Shown one piece after another: positions 1 to 9,424 of a stretch of DNA of 20,201 nucleotides. Origin of the DNA: Apostichopus leukothele. Lineage: Eukaryota; Echinodermata; Holothuroidea; Aspidochirotida; Stichopodidae. Both the position numbers and the translations under genes were made by a program. The notes beneath the pieces were generated by a model, which was not told the origin of the DNA, searched no databases, and saw only the letters and a list, made by a program, of their open reading frames with translations. Positions within the stretch are counted from its first letter, which is position 1. The number at the start of each line of letters is the position of its first letter. The stretch covers positions 1-20,201 of the forward strand of contig JAAAKB020209132.1 in assembly GCA_010014835.2 (NCBI GenBank), given 5' to 3'.

Positions 1-29
1 CATACATACATACATACATACACACACAC
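1..29. repeat. (CATA)n / (CA)n microsatellite, cut by the window edge
   Basis: Five CATA units run into a CACACACA tract. This is a simple sequence repeat that may extend left of the window. It has no coding content. Confidence 0.9.
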
Positions 30-880
30 GCCAACCTGAATACATAGGTTCCTTTGCTTTTAGCAAGGAACCAAAAAGGAAGAACAAACGTCAGGTGCAA
101 ATTGCTTCAGGGAGCGCAGAGCTTTAACATGAATCAACCAGGGTACCTAATATGGTCGGGGTTGCGTCAATTGACAGACCCTTGTGTTATCAAACATATG
201 GAAGTTTTCACCCAAAAGCACAATCAGGGCAGTTCAACTCTGCCTGGAATGTTTAGAAATAAGTGAGCGAGAGAAATGGTGTGAATAATCAAGAGCAAAA
301 AACAGGGAGGAAGAATAGGAAGATTGTGGATAATTTTAAATTCTGAATGTCAGGGTTTTTCAACGGCCACAATTAACTGTAAACGATGTCTATCGCGACT
401 TGAATGGCCGATGCAAGTCACAGCAATCATGTGACATTATTGCAGTTATACAATGACTTCCATATTGCAAAATATACAACACTAAGAAAAAGCTTAGCAT
501 TATAAGAAAAACTTGATTTTATAGTATCAGTCCTGGTTCTTATATGCAAATTAGGATACGCAAGAGAAATTATTGTAAGGAGATTCTGATCTTACAAACA
601 TAGTGAAAGTTTTTCTATTGAGATCTCTGTCTGCTACTAACTTAACCCTCACTCTAAAATGTGTAACTGCAGATTTAATTCTTGCGGGGAAAAACTGGAC
701 ATTACATCCATGGACAGGAGATAATTTATGCATGACCGCATCGCAATATGCTAGACTAAATGGGTCATGTACCTTAAAGTGCAAAACATGCAGATAGTGC
801 AAAAAGCTGCAGTAACTCTGAAAAACAAGAATAACATCATTGTATCACAGACAAAGCTACAACATCAAAAATTTTGAACC
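30..880. other. Anonymous AT-rich intronic sequence
   Basis: No recognisable gene. The longest open frames (54-266 +, 551-802 -, 603-797 +) are under 90 codons; the last two overlap antisense to each other. None shows a family motif, and no strong splice pair frames them. Read as intron background. Confidence 0.5.
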
Positions 881-882
881 AC

Positions 883-912
883 CAAATCCCTCCCAAATCC
901 CTCCCAAATCCC
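883..912 (+). repeat. 11-bp tandem repeat (CAAATCCCTCC), about 2.7 copies
   Basis: Two exact copies of CAAATCCCTCC (883-893, 894-904) are followed by a partial third (CAAATCCC). A short local duplication. Confidence 0.85.
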
Positions 913-1856
913 AGAATCTACAGATTAATGTATGATCCACATCCCTTCCGAATGAGAGAAAACTTTATGAAGTGTGTAAGGCACTGTGGTAGCCATTATA
1001 TAGGCAAGTCTCAACTTCTTATATCATATATTGACATTTTATCTCTTCATACATATTTGAAGTCTACCTCAAAGGTATTTACGATGATAACAATTGTAAT
1101 TTTTCTCTCAAATGAGCATTCTCTATCACTTTAAGGTGAAATCTAATCTCCATTTCTTTCATCCTGAGCATATCAAATACCCTGTAAATATCTACCTTCC
1201 AGGTCAGTCCCAGTGATGACAAAATCACACCATAAATTATTCCTACCGTTGAGGTAATTAAAACTGCTCTTTTTCAATTATAAATCACTCACAGCTCAAA
1301 TAAAATGAAATGAAGTCAACATTTCAATATGGAATTAAAATTACTTATATATACTGGTAACATATTTAATCTTGCTCAGTCATATATATATGTCATTAAT
1401 GCATATTAAGACCCTTTTATCACTTGTCTTTCACGGAGACCAAGGTCTGTTTTCCTAATTTTACAGACGGAAACGTCAATTCTAATGTACCTTAATTCCT
1501 TTTAACCAAAAGTAAGAGGCATGCAAAGAGAGTAAAAACAGAATTTTCTCCCAAAGAAATGGACTTTGATTCACAGGTTTTTTTTTTTGTGTCTTCATAC
1601 TGAATAAGTAAAATTCACACTCGAATCTCTAAGCCATAAATCCCCTCCTCATCTATCTGACCTTTGCTCATAACGCAGAGTGTATTAATTGCATCCAAAC
1701 TTCATTACACGCTACAGTACACCGCTCCCTGCGATGTGCGTATGGAGCTAACACGGGCTTACATGATCATTACACGGCTATCCAAAGCACCGCTAGGAGA
1801 GATTTAACGTTAAGACAATAGCCTAATTAATATGTATAGCTGCGTATTAAAGCTCA

Positions 1857-2053
1857 CACGTGCATCATCAGCAGTATACAAACACATGCAGTGTACCAGA
1901 GATTTTAATTACTCTCTTATAAAAGACACAGGAGGCTGAGTGTATGACGTCATAACACTTGAACGGTTTGCGTCTTCGTCCAGGTACCAGGCATTCTAAT
2001 TTTAGTTTGTGTGCTTGTGTGGCGTAAATATAGAACTGAATGACTATTTATAG
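1857..2053 (+). promoter_or_regulatory. Cluster of transcription-factor-like words (E-box, TATA-like, CRE, MEF2-like)
   Basis: Seen: the palindromic E-box CACGTG at 1857-1862, TATAAAAG at 1918-1925, the full palindromic CRE TGACGTCA at 1945-1952, and CTATTTATAG (matching the MEF2 consensus YTAWWWWTAR) at 2044-2053. A TAATTA word lies just upstream in CCTAATTAATA. The surrounding few hundred bases have more CpG than the neighbouring intron. Established: these words bind bHLH, TBP, CREB/ATF and MEF2 proteins in animals. Inference: this could be an intronic enhancer. It is not a typical core promoter, because the CRE lies downstream of the TATA-like word and no gene start follows. Confidence 0.22.
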
Positions 2054-2190
2054 CTTTGATGGCTAAAATATCGCACACACTTATGAGAGAACGTCCAAGT
2101 TTTCGATGGGAAAGAGAATGAGTATGGAAGGGTTCCGACTGTTGTCTGGTAATACCTCAAGAGGCAATTACCAAAGATCTTATCTCTATG

Positions 2191-2220
2191 TTATTATTAT
2201 TATTAGTAGTAGTATTATTT
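2191..2220. repeat. (TTA)n / (TAG)n trinucleotide microsatellite
   Basis: TTATTATTATTATTA passes into AGTAGTAGT and back to ATTATT. Simple repeat. Confidence 0.85.
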
Positions 2221-2915
2221 GACTTTTAGGAGATCCATAAATGTCCACACTGAGACAAACAAATACAGCAGTTTCTGATAACAAACAGATAATAATAGGT
2301 CACTGTGAGAGCAAGATTTATTGAAAATAGAATCAAAGGATCTTAAAAGAAATTAGGAAAGATATCATCACAATGGGAAAAGGACTTTAATTCACACACT
2401 ATGAATGATAACAACCAAAATCAAAGAGTAGCATGAAAACAGACTTAAAAGCAGGCTGAAAAATCATAAAATCCACCAAAGCAAACATTGACACCAAAGA
2501 TATTATTTTATGGGATCTGGCTTTTTGTAAAAAAAAAATTAAAAAAGCAGAAATTATTTCAATATAGGATTTGAAAGTTTGGAGCGTAAACAAATATTAT
2601 TTGAAATTCTGAACCGAATAGATATATGTAAAGGAATAAGAGTAAATTTCAATGAGAAGGTGGCAACTGGGGTTCCCACAGGTTATGACATGTGCAAATA
2701 CAGAGGATGTACTTGCAGCTAAATTATATTCAAAACCAAGCAGGACTTGAAAGAGTGAAATGAACATACAATTTGCATCCTCTTAAAGATGCTACAGGTC
2801 GTGTGAGATATTCCGCAACCCTACAGCAGTGAACCGATGACGAGAACTTAACAAGAACTGAAGATTAGGGCGCATTTTCAAGGAGACGAATAAATTTTAC
2901 CTTTGGGACGTCATA

Positions 2916-2964
2916 CGCATAACTAATGAGGCACCGAATTTATAGTTATGCGAAAGAAGGTGCC
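2916..2964. other. Two interleaved perfect inverted repeats
   Basis: CGCATAACTA (2916-2925) is the exact reverse complement of TAGTTATGCG (2943-2952). GGCACC (2930-2935) is the exact reverse complement of GGTGCC (2959-2964). The order A-B-A'-B' would fold as an H-type pseudoknot if transcribed, or form alternative cruciforms in DNA. No function is known; chance cannot be excluded. Confidence 0.5.
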
Positions 2965-3126
2965 GCTGGGATTGCATGAAATATCAATAAAAACAAAAGG
3001 AGGCTTTAAGAAATGTCGGCGGATTGATCCATAACCGGGTGAAGATGAGCCATTTAGAATCAAATCATGGGACGCCAACGTTTGAACCCGCAGGTACTCC
3101 GCGGGGTTTTTGTTTTTAATTAACAC
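2923..3126 (-). other. Unassigned open frame in a locally GC-richer patch
   Basis: A 67-codon minus-strand frame crosses a patch with more CpG than its surroundings. It includes the imperfect hairpin AACCCGC/GCGGGGTT around 3081-3116. The peptide resembles no family I recognise, and no good splice sites frame it. Probably a chance frame or part of an old repeat. Confidence 0.15.
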
Positions 3127-3319
3127 ACATTTAGCTGAAAATGTTGATAAATGAAGAGCAAAATGCCAACAATTAATATCATTGATGACAGTATATATCC
3201 CACAGCCATGAGTTATTCAAATGGGTAGCAAATACACAACGGTACATCTATGAATTTCATTTAAATTTCGCACATTTTGTCGCGGATTTCATCCACAAGT
3301 TTTTCATATTTCCATAATA

Positions 3320-3360
3320 CCACTTTCTATGCGAAAAGAAACAATTGTACTAGAAAGTGG
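3320..3360. other. Perfect 10-bp inverted repeat with 21-nt loop
   Basis: CCACTTTCTA (3320-3329) and TAGAAAGTGG (3351-3360) are exact reverse complements. The stem does not extend in either direction. It is too short for a canonical microRNA precursor. Confidence 0.6.
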
Positions 3361-3741
3361 CTTCCTCCAATGCGCAACCAAGCAATCAAATTACAGAGGG
3401 CCAGGTTAAGAAAATACTGCCATCCATTTAAAGCAAACGCATGAGTGAAAATTGAGGAGGAAGAAAAGTCATTTCTTAATAATTTCGAGACAGCTGTGTC
3501 TAATCACCGAGTAATTACTCATCCAATTAAACATTTACGACACCTAAACATTAATTTCTGTTTTCTCATCCCAAAGTAACACTTGCCAGAGATGATTGAC
3601 TTAGTGATTCTTTGCCACCTTCTGTATGAGAACATTTCATTCCATAGGATTAACATAGCACACAACAATGTTCAAATTATACTGACTTCAAGAGATCAGC
3701 AAGATTCATTGACATATCAAGTGTAGAGTTTGAGAATGGTT

Positions 3742-3789
3742 TACATGTAGCATGTATACATGTAGCAGTTTACAATGTATTTACAATGT
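3742..3789 (+). repeat. Pair of short direct repeats
   Basis: TACATGTAGCA occurs at 3742-3752 and 3757-3767. TTTACAATGT occurs at 3769-3778 and 3780-3789. Two adjacent local duplications just before the decamer array. Confidence 0.7.
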
Positions 3790-3901
3790 TTTTGAAATTT
3801 TGACTTCTTAGCCCTCAAATGAGACATTTGTAGCCTGAATGATATGGAACCTATACTAACTAGGATCAATCTACACACCAAGCATCAAGATAATCATAGC
3901 T

Positions 3902-3903
<2 letters not shown>

Positions 3904-3941
<38 letters not shown>

Positions 3942-3946
3942 TTTTT
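3904..3946. repeat. T36 homopolymer plus A plus T6
   Basis: Thirty-six consecutive T, one A, six T. On the minus strand it is a poly-A tract. It sits inside the leftmost unit of the decamer array, between sequences that are nearly adjacent in the other units, so it is an insertion or expansion of about 85 bp there (about 3904-3988). It could be a retroposon tail or slippage; no retroposon body was recognised. Confidence 0.85.
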
Positions 3947-4168
3947 AAATGGCCCCCAAGCACTTTTTAACTCCACACAAAAAAAAGAGTTATAATTCTT
4001 GCTAAAGTTATACATAGCAACTTCAGACTTTGATCCCTGTTGACCTGAAAGCTAGACCATTGACCTCAAAAATAAAACATGAAGGGCTTCTTCTTCTGAT
4101 TACAAAGGTGGATGTGCATACCAAGTATGAAGCTCATGACTGCTTGATATTTACAGATACTATGAATT

Positions 4169-4194
4169 TGACCTATGGTGACCTCAAATGACCT
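4169..4194 (+). promoter_or_regulatory. Three perfect TGACCT half-sites at exact 10-bp steps (DR4 spacing)
   Basis: TGACCT occurs at 4169-4174, 4179-4184 and 4189-4194, with 4-bp spacers each time. Established: AGGTCA (its complement) is the nuclear-receptor half-site, and direct repeats spaced by 4 are bound by RXR heterodimers such as those of thyroid-hormone-type and LXR-type receptors. Inference: the site could bind a receptor; being inside a repeat, it may equally be incidental. Confidence 0.35.
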
Positions 4195-4329
4195 TTCATC
4201 TTCATCTCATCTTCTCAATAGATTACTTGTGCTCATCAATGTTGAGCTATATACCAAGTAGGAAAGATCACCTAAGATGCAGTTTATGAGTTATGATGTT
4301 TACGCTTTTTTAATGACTCCAACCTCTGT

Positions 4330-4352
4330 TGACCTCTGTTGACCTTTGAACC
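4330..4352 (+). promoter_or_regulatory. Second TGACCT cluster: DR4 plus an imperfect DR1
   Basis: TGACCT at 4330-4335 and 4340-4345 (4-bp spacer) is followed after one base by TGAACC (4347-4352). That gives a DR4-like pair overlapping an imperfect DR1-like pair. It belongs to the next unit of the same tandem array. Confidence 0.3.
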
Positions 4353-4947
4353 TTCATCAATTTTAACATGCTCTTGTACTCATTAATTGGGATCTGCATA
4401 CAAGGAATGAACTTTTACCTAGCTGTATATTTTTACTCTTATATTGTGTTGACAAGGTACATGTCTGACAAACATATAGGTACATATAGGCCATCACCAT
4501 CGCATCCTTTCTTGGCAAGGATCAAACCGGGATGCATCCTTTTCCCTTTCAAACTTGCCGTTCTTGATTTTGCATGCGAATGAGATCTGTACTTGACGAT
4601 GGTATGAAAAGATTTCAGTAAGTTTTCTAAGTAACCAATTACTGTTCAACCACTTATTTCTCGACTACCTCGCCTTTGGCACTTAAAAATACCACAAGAT
4701 AATGAGTTCCCGACAGAATTGAGCAGCTTCTGTTGTCATTTCCATAATCATTTCACGAGCCATGTGCAGTATAACGCCAAAGCAACAAAAGCTAAAAGCA
4801 GTTCTTAGAAATTTTCCAATGACTCTCGCTTGAATAGATCAATCTCTACATGTCTAAGGGAACCACTCTTAATATTTGTAATTTGATGATAAAATGAATA
4901 GCCGTCCTAAACAACTCCGGACAGAGCGCAACGGCAGGAAGGAGACG

Positions 4948-4955
4948 TGACGTCA
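4948..4955. promoter_or_regulatory. Second full palindromic CRE-like site (TGACGTCA)
   Basis: An exact TGACGTCA lies in a CpG-containing stretch. The eight-base word is the consensus for CREB/ATF dimers. No gene start is visible nearby, so binding is conjecture. Confidence 0.2.
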
Positions 4956-6435
4956 ATTTACATTCTCGGTAAAAGTCGTTAACGCCTTAAACAGAAGAAA
5001 AGAGACCGTGAGACATGTACATGCAACTTGAAACTGAGAATGTTTGGATTCTTCTTTCCTGAGTAAAAACACCTCACAAGGATGACTACGGGTAAGAAAA
5101 GCAAAATTAAGTGTCTCGAAAATTACGCGAGGAGAGAAACGACACCTTACGAACTAATGTTTTCTCTTTTAGACTTGAACACTCAGAAGGTGTAGGGTTT
5201 CAATGACAAATCCATGTGACAGATTTTGTATGTGGTGATATATAGTGAACTGAACATGTGATTAAGGGCCTGATCGAATGATCATGCAAAAGATGCAAAG
5301 ATGAAGAAAGAAAGGTAAAAGAGCTGCATGTGCTGAAAAACTTGATACATAATGTTGTAAAATCTTGAAATAAATTTCAGAACTTGAAAGATAAAATAAA
5401 TGTGTCTCCCATACAGTTCTGGAAGATCGACATTCATTGGTCAATGGTATTCATGGTAATAATCATGCAGTAACTTTATTTTCATGTGTAATGACACACA
5501 AAACGGAAAAAACTGATAGAATTTTAAGCAAATTGACGATACTATTTCGGCTGGTTATAAATATAAATATCTGACGAACATCTACAACACTTATCTTGCT
5601 TCGTGTTGACATTTTCACCAAGCCCCTAAACATCTAAATCCCAATATTCACATAATTATCTATGCCATTATTCTTCCTATTTTTTTTTTCTTTTTTGCCA
5701 GGCTTATTTGCAATTCTGCAAGTATGGTAGTGAGCAACCTTCAATTTTAACCTACTTACATATCAGACCATCTTTTATAAAATGAGGTCAAACAGGATTG
5801 CACCATTCTCTAATAGACATTTTGGTCTGTAGGCCTCCTGGGGTTCTACTTGTGCTTAATATTTAAAGGCACCATTTATGAGCTAGGCTTTCAATATAAT
5901 TCAATGTACTGTAAAAACCCTCGTAGTGACATTAATAAAATATGAAGCTTGTATTTATATGTCTCCTTTTCTTCTCTATGATAGTTTACTTATCATACAA
6001 TTGGAAATCAAAGTGACTTCTCCTGCAGTTGCAAGAAGAATAAAATGCACGAGGTCTTTTATTACTGAGCTGCCAAGAACACCATTATTTTCTCTGATTT
6101 CGTCGGAAGAAATTTAATCTTAAAATCAGGGGTAATCAAATATTGGCAGAGAAGACTGGAAATGGTCCTGTGATAATTGAGAATAGAGCAAATGCAATAA
6201 CTTTGTAATGATAGGGAGAAGCAAAGCATTTTCTTTCTTTTTTTGGCAGGTATATGAGCCATTTTTGAAGTACATGTCTTTTGTTGATAAAAAAAGAGAA
6301 ATTCTGAGTCTTTTGTTTAATTTGTTTTAAGTTGTTTAATTCAAAAGCAGTAGTAAATCTGCTAGTTACAGTTTACACGTCAAACTGAGAATGTGGTATT
6401 AAAATTCTGTAACCTGTACCAATATCTTTCTTTTT

Positions 6436-6457
6436 GGGGAGGGGGGGGGGGGGGAGG
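6436..6457 (+). repeat. Poly-G tract (G4-A-G14-A-GG)
   Basis: A G14 homopolymer (6441-6454) is flanked by GGGGA and AGG. It is long enough to form an intramolecular G-quadruplex on the + strand, the template strand of the pump gene. Confidence 0.9.
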
Positions 6458-7106
6458 ATTCTATTTTTGTTTCTTGTTGCAATTGAGATGTGTTAGAAGC
6501 AAATTAATTCTCCTTACAAAAGGAAGGTAGTGACAGCCATAAACATTTAAAAACTATGAAATGGAAAAGAACTAATGTAACCTATAGAAAAGAGGGTCTT
6601 GTTCATGCATTATACATGTATCCACATATTTCACTAACCAGCTCACATTTGCTTTATTGAAGTTTCTCTGAAACATCCTCCCCTGCAAGCATTTTACACA
6701 AGATCTGATTTGTGAAAAACACACTTGCAAGAGATATTAACTGCTGGCCACATAAAAAGAGGGCATAAAACTGCCACACTAATGACAACAAGTATAATGT
6801 AAATTTCATGGTCTGAGCTTCATACACAAAACGAACACCATCAGCATGTGCAGTCCGGTTTGAGTTTACAGAGGAGTTGATTAGATTCTCTGCGTCTTTG
6901 CACTGCCAGTGTACAGGAAGTAATATGACATACAGTCTTGCAGCGGAGGGCTACTGGCAACAAAGTTTGCCTTCGGTTTTCTTGTCATAAAGCTGAGGGG
7001 GAAGGAAAACATTTTCCACTCTGTTTGTCATTCTCTGTTATAATGTTTTTATCTCTTCCGAAGAAAAGATAATAAACATTTAGTAATAAGGAAGCTAGCA
7101 GGTATC

Positions 7107-7125
7107 TTCCCTCCCTCCCTTCCTT
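7107..7125. repeat. (CCCT)n microsatellite
   Basis: CTTCCCTCCCTCCCTTCCTTT, a short pyrimidine simple repeat. An equivalent tract lies at 8430-8453. Confidence 0.8.
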
Positions 7126-7755
7126 TGTGTTTCGTTAATGTTTTCAGGTCAACAGCTGTACATTGCGTCCATTTTGGAGGAAGCTTAGCATGTTTCCTTC
7201 TTCAGTGTTACTATTAACAGAGTCTTCACGACACTGTAGATTTCCCTCAGAATAATAGTGTCCCTCTATTATGCGTATGTTTTAAGTATTCTCATGTTAC
7301 CATCTTACCAGGGAAATTGCTAGCATCACCGCCTCCACATTACCAATTTACGGTAATTTAATACAACAATATAGGACATTTGGAGAAGTTGTCCAGACGA
7401 TTTCACATTTGGCGTATTATACATCACTCCGAAAGTAAGTGATCGTCTGATTCAGTTTCCAGATGAATGAAGAGATGTGAGACAAAGACAAATATGAAAG
7501 GAGACCAGAAAATACCAAAAGTAATAAACTTTTAGCTGTTTTGGACGCAATAAAAAACTGAAATTTGATTAAATTACAGGGAAGTAGCCAACGAAAGACC
7601 AACGGGGTGAATAAAAACAATATATAAATAAAAAATCCCACCAACAAAAATAGGATCGACTTGGAAATTGGCGGCTCGTAAACCTCATCACACTTATAAA
7701 CCCAAGAGTCTAAAATAACCTCTGTCATTTTGAGTTACGGTTTGACTATTGAAGA

Positions 7756-7769
7756 TGACGTGATGCAAT
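7756..7769 (+). promoter_or_regulatory. Overlapping CRE-like and ATF4/C-EBP-like word (TGACGTGATGCAAT)
   Basis: TGACGTGA is a one-mismatch CRE and overlaps TGATGCAAT. The complement of that word contains TTGCATCA, the established C/EBP-ATF (ATF4-type) response element. On the minus strand the word lies about 30 bp upstream of the ATG at 7728. Inference only. Confidence 0.2.
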
Positions 7770-7928
7770 AACGCCGGCTGACGCTCTTTGAGACTTAAAT
7801 AGCTCTCGTCCTTGCTCGAATTAACCGCAGTCCAGCCATCCATTTAGCTCTTAACTATGTCATTGTTTGCGAACAGGAAACGGACCAAAGCACAAAATGA
7901 TTTCTGTCAGTGAGAGAAGCATATATAT

Positions 7929-8456
7929 CTATAAGCAGCGAGAGAACGGTGAGAGTGGTTCAAATGAATATATATGTAGGTCAGTATTGCTGATTGATTT
8001 TACGGCTCTGGGGAGAAAATGGCGTAACGGGGGTCTCCCGAAGAGACTAGGATAAAAGACATGTTCATCAGAGAAATACTGTGTCCGGTCAAATTGCAAA
8101 ATTCTGAAACTGATGAATATGTTAGTTATGAATGCATTTGAGCATTGAGTGACTGCATGCCCATGGATATTATTATATAATGTGTGTGTGCATGTTTGTG
8201 TGTGTAATAATGGCAGACATCGATAATCATACGTAGGCAGCGAGGGAACCGATTGTAACCGACGAGTCGAATCGTATCTCTCCTTCTGGCATTGAGATGA
8301 TAACGTGGGAATGATTGAACCGGAAAAAATTACGGCAAACATGGCGAAAACTATACCAGCGTATACTCCGGGAAAACCAAAAGTTATTATAATTACTAAG
8401 GTTATAGGCCAACTGGTATTACCTCCGATCCACCCTCCCTCCCTCCTCCCTCCCAT
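7929..8456 (-). other. Longest open frame in the window (175 codons), hydrophobic near its start; status uncertain
   Basis: The frame starts in the (CCCT)n tract, giving MGGRREGG, then reads a strongly hydrophobic stretch of about 35 residues (PITLVIIITFGF...AVIFSGSIIP). It then crosses the (TG)n microsatellite, giving HTQTCTHT, and ends in sequence with no recognisable motif. The part through the microsatellite cannot be ordinary protein. The 8225-8425 part is open in another minus frame (8227-8412) and partly open on the plus strand, so low stop density there is not frame specific. I do not recognise the family. It may be an artefact, or may hide a short exon of a membrane protein. Confidence 0.15.
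8179..8205. repeat. (TG)n microsatellite, interrupted
   Basis: TGTGTGTGTG, CATGTT, then TGTGTGTGT. Simple repeat. Confidence 0.9.
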
Positions 8457-8476
8457 CTTCTCTCTCTCTCTCTCTA
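8430..8476. repeat. (CCCT)n followed by (TC)n pyrimidine tract
   Basis: CCCTCCCTCCCTCCTCCCTCCC leads into TCTCTCTCTCTCTCTAT. It is a long polypyrimidine/polypurine tract, which can form triplex (H-)DNA in principle. Confidence 0.9.
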
Positions 8477-9407
8477 TCTGTAAATGCTCTACAACCGAGT
8501 TCTAGATAAAAACCACCTCTTCTGAGCCCACAGCACCAATTGGCTCACCTTCTAAAAGGCCTCATCAAGTATATCGTTCCCATAAAAGGAGGTAAAAATA
8601 GACCACACAGGTGTGATATTGGTAATCAAATACTCCGGACAGATAATAAAGTATGGATCTCTTTTGAGTGATGAAAAACAAGTTGCAAAATTTTTTAATA
8701 ACTGCAGATAGCGAGCACCGACGCAACGACACATCTGATGTTAAAATTTAACAATTTTCAATGTTCCATGTCAGATACCTCTTAGGGTTTAGAATAAGAG
8801 TTAAGAAGACAATATTTGGCTACTGAAAAGAAACAAAACGAATACAAAATAAAGGCAATGGGATTGTATAATCTCTCAATTGTGTGAGTTTTACAGAACG
8901 TCAGAAAAACAAGTAAAGGTTAATTTTCACGTGTAGACACGATGTGAAAGAAATGTCAAAGGAAGAGGATGCCGGGAGCAGGTCCTGACTGAGGGTACAG
9001 CACAGGGTTCAAGATCCTTCACTGGGCAAGCTCATTGGTTAAGATATCAAAATATTGCACTCACGAGACGTGTGAGGAGTGCTGTAAATTTAGACTGGTG
9101 AGGCTCCTGGTAATGACGTATCAAAGACAATTCTTTTGTTTAAATTAATTAATTTCACTTGCATCGATGTGTAGTCCCCTCAAGCGATATATAGTCTGTT
9201 GTATCATAATCCCCGAAACTCACTGGTTTGGGTCCTAAAGAGCACTGCATGCTGTTTCAATGGGTGAAGAAATTCTGGTGAAGGGGTGGGTGAGCTTCCA
9301 TCCAAAAGAAGACCATCGATGTGAGAAAAAACCAAGAGGATGAGCTGGGATAGAAAGCTCCAATGTTGCCTCATTATGAATGGTAAGATCCAGTAGCATG
9401 AGAAGAC

Positions 9408-9424
9408 GGGGGGAGGGGGGGGGG
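9408..9424 (+). repeat. Poly-G tract (G6-A-G10)
   Basis: G6, one A, G10 on the + strand. It is quadruplex-prone and the second of the window's four long G tracts, all in the same orientation. Confidence 0.9.

Larger units (their letters stand above)
3845..4440 (+). repeat. Degenerate ~140-bp tandem array with 10-bp TTGACCTNNN blocks
   Basis: Decamer blocks start at about 4030, 4168 and 4319 (spacing 138 and 151 bp). Between them lies a recurring element with CATACCAAGTATGAA (about 4114), TATACCAAGTAGGAA (about 4248) and CATACAAGGAATGAA (about 4394). A related word, ACACCAAGCATCAAG, at about 3876 marks a fourth, leftmost unit that has lost its decamers and is interrupted by the T36 tract. The array looks old, because the units differ at many positions. 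This repeat style is familiar to me from marine invertebrate genomes; the family name is not known to me. Confidence 0.75.
4960..7400. other. Anonymous intronic sequence with simple tracts
   Basis: Contains a pyrimidine tract with T10CT6GCCAG at 5680-5701, a TTTCTTTTTTTGGCAG-like run at 6233-6250, the poly-G tract at 6436-6457 and a (CCCT)n tract at 7107-7125. No coding sequence was recognised on either strand; open frames are under 70 codons. Confidence 0.5.

Noticed and set aside
551-802. Overlapping antisense ORFs (551-802 minus, 603-797 plus)
   Set aside because: Both under 85 codons, mutually antisense, with no motif or splice pair.
3904-3946. Poly-A tail of a LINE or SINE on the minus strand
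   Set aside because: No element body or target-site duplication could be recognised; the tract lies within a unit of the decamer array, so slippage is equally likely.
5680-5701. Strong acceptor-like pyrimidine tract ending GCCAG on the + strand
   Set aside because: It is opposite to the pump gene; the following 27 codons have no recognisable motif. Likely a T-rich simple sequence.
8305-8505. Plus-strand frame with lysine/isoleucine-rich peptide
   Set aside because: It runs into the (CCCT)n/(TC)n tract and opposes two equally open minus frames; it also lacks an ATG at its 5' end.
8998-9110. Possible tRNA-derived SINE (GGTTCAAGATCC and AGCTCATTGGTTAAGA words)
   Set aside because: The B-box-like word precedes the A-box-like word, the reverse of a tRNA promoter, and no cloverleaf or tail could be drawn.
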